This document shows, piece by piece, positions 59,281 through 64,000 of a stretch of 64,000 bases of DNA; the stretch's first letter is position 1, and every line of letters begins with the position of its first letter. The translations under genes and the position numbers were made by a program. A model generated the notes under the pieces. The model did not search any database. It saw nothing but the letters and a program-made list of their open reading frames with translations, and had not been told where the DNA came from. The stretch comes from Anderseniella sp963759095. Lineage in GTDB: Bacteria; Pseudomonadota; Alphaproteobacteria; Rhizobiales; Aestuariivirgaceae. The stretch is taken from positions 1 through 64,000 of the forward strand of contig CAVWYF010000009.1 of the NCBI GenBank assembly GCA_963759095.1, written 5' to 3'.

Positions 59281-60381
59281 ATGAAAAGACGCGATTTCCT
59301 TAAAAAAGCAGTGGTAACGGGTGCCGCGGGCGTAAGTACAGCAGGCTTGGCAAGTCCAGCTATATCCCAGGGCCTGAGGGAATGGCGCATGGTGACAACG
59401 TGGCCAAAAAATTTCCCCGGTCTCGGTACCGGAGCAGAATTGCTCGCAAAATTCATCGAGCAGGGCAGTGAAGGCAAGCTGCGAATAAAGGTTTTTGGCG
59501 GTGGCGAGCTGGTAAAACCATTTGATTCACTCGATGCGGTGAGAAAAGGCGAGGTCGAAATGGGCCACGGGACGCCGTATTACTGGCACGACAAGATTCC
59601 CGCGATTGCCTTTCTGTCCGCCTACCCGTTCGGAATGACGGCGCAGGAACAAAACGCATGGATCCAGTACGGCGGCGGCCAGCAGCTCGCCGATGAAATG
59701 TATAGCGAACTGGGCTGCAAATTCTTTGTGTCCGGCAACTCGGGCGTGCAGATGGGCGGCTGGTTCAACAAGGAAATCAACGATCTGGAAGCGTATCGTG
59801 GCTTGAAGATGAGAATACCGGGCCTTGGCGGTGAAGTGATCAAGGCTGCCGGAGGGGAAGTCGTAAACCTGCCCGGATCTGAAATTCTGGGCGCACTTGA
59901 ATCAGGCAAGATAGATGCAACCGAATGGGTTGGTCCGTATAACGATCTGGCGTTCGGTTTATACAAGAAAGCGAAGTACTACTATTATCCGGGCTGGCAT
60001 GAGCCGGGAACAGCACTGGACAATTTCATCAACCTGAGTGAGTGGGAGAAGCTTCCCGCTGACATCAAGTCAGTGATTGAGGCGGCCAATGTTGCCGTCA
60101 ATCAATTGGTGCTCAGCGAATTTGTAGCGAAGAACAACTCTTCCCTGAGAACGCTCATCAAGGATCATGGCGTTATCCTGAAACAGTTCCCCAAATCGGT
60201 TTTGAGCGGGTTTGCAGGCTTGTCCGAACAGGTGGTGAATGATCTGGCATCCAATGACTCCCTCAGCCGGAAGGTTCTGGACAATATCCAGAATTTCCGA
60301 AGCGAAGCGGTTGCGTGGACAAGCTTGTCGGAAACGACTTTCACCGCATCGCGTTTTCTGTATTCCTACAATAACCGGTAG
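59281..60381 (+). CDS. Tat-exported DctP-type TRAP transporter solute receptor
   Basis: 366 residues from ATG 59281 (the TTG-type start at 59269 is unnecessary). Twin-arginine leader KRRDFLKKAVVTGAAGVSTAGLA. DctP fold: EWRMVTTWPKNFPGLGTGAELLAKFIEQGSEGKLRIKVFGGGELVKPFDSLDAVRKGEVEMGH, GLKMRIPGLGGEVIKAAGGEVVNLPGSEILGALESGKIDATEWVGPYND with the carboxylate-binding Arg in MRIPG. This Tat-dependent subgroup (often annotated as TRAP receptors for monocarboxylates such as lactate or 2-oxo acids) is common in marine bacteria. No DctQ or DctM gene in the window. Confidence 0.9.
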   Translation: MKRRDFLKKAVVTGAAGVSTAGLASPAISQGLREWRMVTTWPKNFPGLGTGAELLAKFIEQGSEGKLRIKVFGGGELVKPFDSLDAVRKGEVEMGHGTPYYWHDKIPAIAFLSAYPFGMTAQEQNAWIQYGGGQQLADEMYSELGCKFFVSGNSGVQMGGWFNKEINDLEAYRGLKMRIPGLGGEVIKAAGGEVVNLPGSEILGALESGKIDATEWVGPYNDLAFGLYKKAKYYYYPGWHEPGTALDNFINLSEWEKLPADIKSVIEAANVAVNQLVLSEFVAKNNSSLRTLIKDHGVILKQFPKSVLSGFAGLSEQVVNDLASNDSLSRKVLDNIQNFRSEAVAWTSLSETTFTASRFLYSYNNR

Positions 60382-60430
60382 GATTGCCGGTCTGATGGGT
60401 TAGGGTCAGGACCCAAGTAAAACTGTGCGA

Positions 60431-60507
60431 AATTGGTGTGGCTTGAGTTCTACTCACTGGCCTGCCCCACATGGTCCTGAGTCTACTGGCGCGCAGCCGT
60501 TACCGTG
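60431..60507 (+). repeat. Degenerate direct repeat, right copy
   Basis: Second copy of the repeat at 57658-57734: GTGTGGCTTGAGTTCT ... CCCCACATGGTCCTGAGTCTA ... GGCGCGCAGCCGTTACCGT. Followed directly by a truncated reading frame on the minus strand (60514-60690). Confidence 0.55.
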
Positions 60508-60513
60508 TAGTCA

Positions 60514-60690
60514 TCCGGGCTCGACGAACTCAGCTGCGCCCGAGACCCGGGTGAGTGCTGCCACGGCATCGATCTGGGCGATCAGGGCTTCGGTTTCGCA
60601 ATAGATCAGGTTGCGTGAGCCGCAGCCGAGGGTGAGTTTTCGCGCCATGTCGCGGCTTTCCCGGAGCCCATCAAGCAGCCGGGCATCAGC
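60514..60690 (-). pseudogene. C-terminal fragment of an unrecognised gene
   Basis: The minus strand reads DARLLDGLRESRDMARKLTLGCG then SRNLIYCETEALIAQIDAVAAL and ends EFVEPG-stop at about 60514. It lacks a start codon with ribosome site and the upstream part is lost. The sequence has coding-like composition (GC-rich, third-position bias) unlike its AT-richer surroundings, so I take it for a remnant carried with the adjacent repeat. Family not recognised. Confidence 0.35.
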
Positions 60691-60825
60691 TGGTTGTTGA
60701 TCTGTCCGGACTACCGGTATCTGCCGGTTGGTTGTGGCATTTGGATTGCCTGGTATTTCTCAACCCCGGTCACCGCATCTGGACAGCCCCAAATGACAAT
60801 GCGGGCGAGAATCCGCTTAAACTCA

Positions 60826-61554
60826 TTATTGCGGTTGTGCGGGCTGCTGCGTAGCCGATGAGGTTGGCTTTTCAGCTCGCACAGCCTTCAACCGTGCAAT
60901 CTCGGCATTCGCGGTGACGAGTTCAATGCGCGCGGTTTTTGCCTCGGCCTGTGCAGCCTGCACCTGCTTGTTCAGCTTTTCACTTTCGGCTCGAGACTCT
61001 TTGGCCTGCAGGGAGGCTGCTGCAAGCATTTTTTCGATCACTTGCGCGCTATCATTTTGCGCCTCATCGAGTTGGGCTTTCAGGACATTGCGTTCGTTGC
61101 TGGCCTTGTCGAGCTTGGTTTTGAGGCTTTCGACCAATTGCTCGGACTGCTGCAGGGCGCTGGGCATTTTTTCCGTTTTGGCCGGCTGGGCATTTGCTTT
61201 GGCCAGCTCGGCTTCCAGATCCGCGATATCCTTGTCAGCCGCTTGAGCTTCGCCGCGAAACTTCTTGGCGTTATTTTCTGCACCAAGCAGTTGCTTTTTC
61301 AAAGTCTTGTTGTTCGCCAACGCGATGGCAAGCTTTTGAACGGCTGCTTTTCGCGCCCGTTCGGATTTCGCAAACTTGGCCCTCTCGGTCTCTACCTGCC
61401 TGGTCTGGCTGGGGGTGGCAAACGAGTCCTTCTTTTTCGACAAGCCGGAACAACCGGCCAGAGTTACGGCAACGGTGCACAGTACACCTGCGCCAATGAA
61501 GAAACCGCCACGGTGACTGCGGCGGTTTGCCAGTCTCAGATTTTGATCCGTCAT
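60826..61554 (-). CDS. Coiled-coil lipoprotein
   Basis: 242 residues. N-terminal lipoprotein signal with lipobox VTLAGC (Cys about 35). From about 50 to 230 it is one long Ala/Glu/Lys/Gln-rich coiled coil (ERAKFAKSERARKAAVQKLAIALAN, AQAADKDIADLEAELAKANAQ, SLKTKLDKASNERNVLKAQLDEAQND), ending with a Pro/Gln tail. Likely anchored in the outer or inner membrane and reaching into the periplasm; function not recognised. Convergent neighbours are remnants. Confidence 0.75.
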   Translation of the reverse strand: MTDQNLRLANRRSHRGGFFIGAGVLCTVAVTLAGCSGLSKKKDSFATPSQTRQVETERAKFAKSERARKAAVQKLAIALANNKTLKKQLLGAENNAKKFRGEAQAADKDIADLEAELAKANAQPAKTEKMPSALQQSEQLVESLKTKLDKASNERNVLKAQLDEAQNDSAQVIEKMLAAASLQAKESRAESEKLNKQVQAAQAEAKTARIELVTANAEIARLKAVRAEKPTSSATQQPAQPQ

Positions 61555-61785
61555 GATCGCTGTATTCCCACATTTTGACCGCCGTCACCTGGTCAGCAAA
61601 CCCTGAACGGATTTGCCAGCTATTTAACGAGTTTGCCCCAACGGCAGTAAAAACGGAGTTCAGAAACACGGTTAATAATTGATTCACGAATTCCACCTGA
61701 TCAGCTTCCCGCTTCCCTGTAGGAGACTGTCTATCTGTGGTGGTTTTCATGAATCAGGTGCCTTCTTCCCTCTGTGGAATTGACC

Positions 61786-62013
61786 TCATCGTTGACCGCG
61801 CAATCGTTTGGAAAACCCGCCTTTGTAGACTCCAAGCAATGCGTTTGAACTCTGTCGCAAGCCAGTCAATGAGTGCGTGAACGCTGGTTGCTGGCGGCCT
61901 TTGGGATAGATGAGATAAACCCCTGCCTGCTCTCCATGACTATCGCTGAACAACGATTGCAAACGGACGGCTTCAATATACTCTGCAACAAAAAAAGCCC
62001 GGTAGCGTGGCAA
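61786..62013 (-). pseudogene. C-terminal remnant of a LysR-type regulator
   Basis: 75 residues that read like the end of a LysR effector domain: LPRY.A.FVAEYIEAVRLQSLFSD then GVYLIYPKGRQQPAFTHSLTGLRQ, where intact proteins have LP..la..e...G.Lv.lf ... giyavYP..Rq.sp.vr.fid.l. The HTH and first effector subdomain are absent, so it is a decayed gene. Start codon by ORF only. Confidence 0.5.
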
Positions 62014-62152
62014 TGCCTTGGGAAATGTCGGCGGAATTCTAATCAGTACAGCTCCTAAGCTGCCTCAAATTTGCCACAGACTTTGCGCCTCCTAACCTCG
62101 ACTGGGGACAAGACACTTCCGGCAAGTGCACCATCTTTATCCGGGAGAATGA

Positions 62153-63252
62153 GTGAGTGGAATCCCTATCATGAAATCTGCTAAGAAAAAGCTGCTTGCA
62201 ACGGTGGCTGTGCTGCCCCTGGCCGTTGCATTGACCTCAGTCGCCACCTTGCTTGAGAGTGGCGGAGCGGCGGTCGTTCAGAAAGTTCAGGCCGCCTGCA
62301 ACCCATGTTCAGCCCAGAAGGCCGGGAGCGTCGCCAAGGAAGCGGCGCAGGCGACATGTAATCCTGACGCTGTCAAAAAATCGGCCTGCAACCCATGTTC
62401 GGCGAACAAAACCGCCTGTAATCCTTGCGCAGCAGCCAAGTCGGCCTGCAATCCGTGTGCGGCAGCGAAGACTGCGTGCAATCCATGTGCGGCAGCGAAG
62501 ACTGCGTGCAATCCGTGTGCGGCCGCGAAGACTGCGTGCAATCCATGTGCGGCAGCGAAGACTGCGTGCAATCCATGTGCGGCAGCGAAGACTGCGTGCA
62601 ATCCTGTGCGGCAGCGAAGACTGCGTGCAGTCCATGTTCTGCCGACAATCCGTGCGCCGCGGCGAAGGCGGCCTGTAACCCGTGTGCGGTGACCGCGACT
62701 GCCGCGAATCCCTGTTCGCCCGACAATCCGTGCGCCGTGGCGATACCGCAGGTGGAGAGCACCATGCCCGTCGACGAGATCATCGCCGCGCTTAAGGCTC
62801 CCCCCAAGTTGCCCGTCGGAAAGATCTATTCGCTTGACGAGATAGAGAAGAATTACGCGGTGCGCGAGCTTCTGCAGTCTGTTGAGGTGAAAAGCGTCAG
62901 CTTTAACTTCAACTCCACAGATGTGAAAGGTATGCAGGCGGAGTATCTCGGCAATATCGGCGGTGCCATCAAGAAGATCCTGGCGGATCGGCCCAACGAG
63001 ATATTCTTCATCGAAGGACACGCGGATGCCCCGGGCACGGATGTCTATAATCTGGCATTGTCTCGAAAGAGGGCGCTTCAGATCAAGCACGCGCTCATCA
63101 ACGTGTTCGCGATCCCTGAGAAGAACATCATGGCAGCCGGGTTCGGCGAGAAGTATCTCAAGATCAATACGGAAAAGCGCGAACCTGCGAACCGGCGGGT
63201 GACGGTCCGATGCATTACACCGCTGGTGAAAGCGACCACGCCAACCCAATAG
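62153..63252 (+). pseudogene. OmpA-family outer-membrane protein with CNPC repeats, frameshifted in the repeats
   Basis: About 366 residues in two frames. Start GTG 62153 follows GGGAG closely; ATG 62171 is the alternative. Signal sequence (KLLATVAVLPLAVALTSVA), then a Cys-rich segment with CNPCSAQK and eight consecutive decapeptides of the type CNPCAAAKTA, further CSPC/NPC copies, and a C-terminal OmpA domain: VKSVSFNFNSTDVKGMQAEYLGNIGGAIKK, EIFFIEGHADAPGTDVYNLALSRKRALQIKHAL, AAGFGEKYLKINTEKREPANRRVTVRCI, with the peptidoglycan-binding Asp and Arg. In one repeat AATCCATGTG has become AATCCTGTG (near 62604), losing one base and shifting the frame. The Cys repeats may bind metals or cross-link. 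Confidence 0.85.
62376..62636 (+). repeat. 30-bp coding tandem repeat (CNPCAAAKTA units)
   Basis: Near-identical 30-base units (TGCAATCCATGTGCGGCAGC plus GAAGACTGCG) repeat about eight times. Differences are mainly CCATGTG versus CCGTGTG. The last unit lacks one base. There are no spacers, so it is a protein repeat and not a CRISPR array. Confidence 0.85.
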
Positions 63253-63613
63253 CCTTGTGCCCGCATGAACCTATCGTGTGAACATGCACGCCAAGCCGAC
63301 CCGCAATGCCCGGATCGCTTTGCGTTGGCGCTCCGGTAGTGCCGCACACGATGCTGTCCGAGCCTTCCCACGCTGCCTCCCTGTCGGACGGTCTTGTGCA
63401 TGGGAGACAGCCGACGGGAGCGTATCTCCGACCCTCGGGCGGATGCCGGATTGTCATAAGTCATGGAGACCAACAATCGCAATTGGGTCATGAACGGCTG
63501 CTTGTGTCGTGCTCTCAAAGGTTTGCTTGGGGCTTATTCCGTTGAAAAACTCTCCTTGTTTTACGGTTTGATTGCTGATTCAATTTCGCAAATGATTTGG
63601 GAGATTGAAGACA
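63253..63613. other. Intergenic with probable left end of an insertion sequence
   Basis: No supported gene. ATTCCGTTGAAAAACTC at 63536-63552, shared with 49736-49752, is the likely left terminal repeat of the insertion sequence whose transposase starts at 63614. Confidence 0.5.
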
Positions 63614-64000
63614 ATGATGGGCCCACGTCAGGAAGCACAGGCGGCGCTGTTTTATGAGTTCTGCCTTGAAGATCACGTTCCTCAAGATCATTTGCTCCGT
63701 TCGATAGATCGTTTCGTGGATCTTTCAGATATTCGGACCTATCTGTCGCCTTTCTACAGTTCGACTGGCAGACCTTCGGTTGATCCTGAGCTGATGATCC
63801 GCATGTTGCTGGTTGGCTATTGCATGGGCATCCGTTCAGAACGACGCCTGTGCGAAGAGGTTCATCTCAACCTGGGCTACCGCTGGTTCTGCCGCCTTGA
63901 TCTGGGAGATGCTGTTCCGGATCATTCCACGTTTTCCAAAAACCGGCATGGTCGGTTCAGGGACAGCGATCTATTACGCCATGTGTTTGAGACGGTGGTT
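63614..64000 (+). CDS. IS5/IS1182-type transposase, 5' part (runs off the window)
   Basis: Frame open from ATG 63614 to the right edge, 129 residues: MGPRQEAQAALFYEFCLEDHVPQDHLLRSIDRFVDLSDIR, then YSSTGRPSVDPELMIRMLLVGYCMGIRSERRLCEEVHLNLGYRWFCRLDLGDAVPDHSTFSKNRHGRF. The GRPSxDPxLMxxMLLxGY...RSERRLxEE motif is the DUF772 domain of these transposases. DDE residues lie beyond the edge. The stop is not reached, so whether the gene is intact is unknown. Confidence 0.9.
   Translation, partial: MMGPRQEAQAALFYEFCLEDHVPQDHLLRSIDRFVDLSDIRTYLSPFYSSTGRPSVDPELMIRMLLVGYCMGIRSERRLCEEVHLNLGYRWFCRLDLGDAVPDHSTFSKNRHGRFRDSDLLRHVFETVV

Noticed and set aside
62376..62636. Tandem 30-bp repeats that could be taken for a CRISPR array
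   Set aside because: Units are contiguous without spacers and encode an in-frame decapeptide; no cas genes in the window.
62287..63249. 320-codon minus-strand frame opposite the OmpA-CNPC gene with 'HGLHAVFAAA' repeats
   Set aside because: Repeats are the antisense of the CNPCAAAKTA units; the plus strand has signal peptide and OmpA domain.
1..64000. tRNA and rRNA genes
   Set aside because: Looked for cloverleaf hallmarks (GGTTCGAATCC-type T-loops with paired acceptor stems) and conserved rRNA strings; none convincing.

Overview
The window reads as an accessory-rich stretch of chromosome from an alphaproteobacterium, most likely a marine member of the Hyphomicrobiales/Rhodobacterales sphere. 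The pointers are a GcrA-type cell-cycle regulator homologue, a RibH2-type lumazine synthase under its own FMN riboswitch, a beta-hydroxyaspartate cycle operon with its IclR regulator, COG3602 ACT and DUF6064 proteins, and TRAP/TAXI solute receptors. Genes are dense, GC-rich and mostly in short operons. From about 49.6 kb rightward the DNA is sparser, visibly more AT-rich, and carries insertion sequences and gene remnants.

Layout. 0-3.8 kb: catabolic genes (end of an enolase-superfamily enzyme, Tat-exported aldo/keto reductase, DUF6064 membrane protein, amidohydrolase). 4.4-10.9 kb: a compact three-gene cluster of an EctB-type diaminobutyrate aminotransferase, a 1439-residue Pls/PosA-type NRPS (adenylation, carrier, and three membrane-linked left-handed beta-helix condensing domains) and a phosphopantetheinyl transferase. 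There is no ectA or ectC, so I predict a poly(2,4-diaminobutyrate) cationic homopolymer. 10.9-15.4 kb: secreted proteins, VOC protein, FMN riboswitch with ribH2, an AAC(3)-I-like acetyltransferase. 15.3-22.5 kb: the beta-hydroxyaspartate cycle for glyoxylate assimilation (bhcABCD, nadX, divergent bhcR, a beta-hydroxyacid dehydrogenase). 22.6-32 kb: small stress/redox units, several with clear palindromic operators (a Cys-rich MarR, an ArsR).

32.4-40.2 kb is a cassette-like island. Four mosaic hairpin repeats (some with GGTCGAACAGCTT/AAGCTGTTCGACC ends, one with a perfect 37-bp terminal inverted repeat) bound three modules: a phage-type S24 repressor/GcrA-like module with the same 16-bp operator in two promoters; an Rrf2/AhpD-like pair; and a LysR/DUF4865/tautomerase/MerF/GDCCVxC group. 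40.2-49.5 kb: a metallo-beta-lactamase, a CDF zinc exporter and a complete nucleoside uptake and salvage operon that includes a 2OG-Fe(II) oxygenase. 49.6-64 kb: IS remnants, SPW protein, diheme cytochrome c, an IS1182-type element, ATP-grasp/CBS, GYD, TRAP receptors, a coiled-coil lipoprotein, an OmpA protein with CNPC decapeptide repeats, and the start of another transposase.

Caution: at least seven otherwise intact genes (ectB tail, bhcB, dedA, S24 repressor, IS1182 transposase, ATP-grasp, OmpA-CNPC) are each broken by one single-base indel. Such a spread over unrelated loci looks more like uncorrected sequencing indels than decay, so 'pseudogene' labels here mean 'frameshifted as given'.
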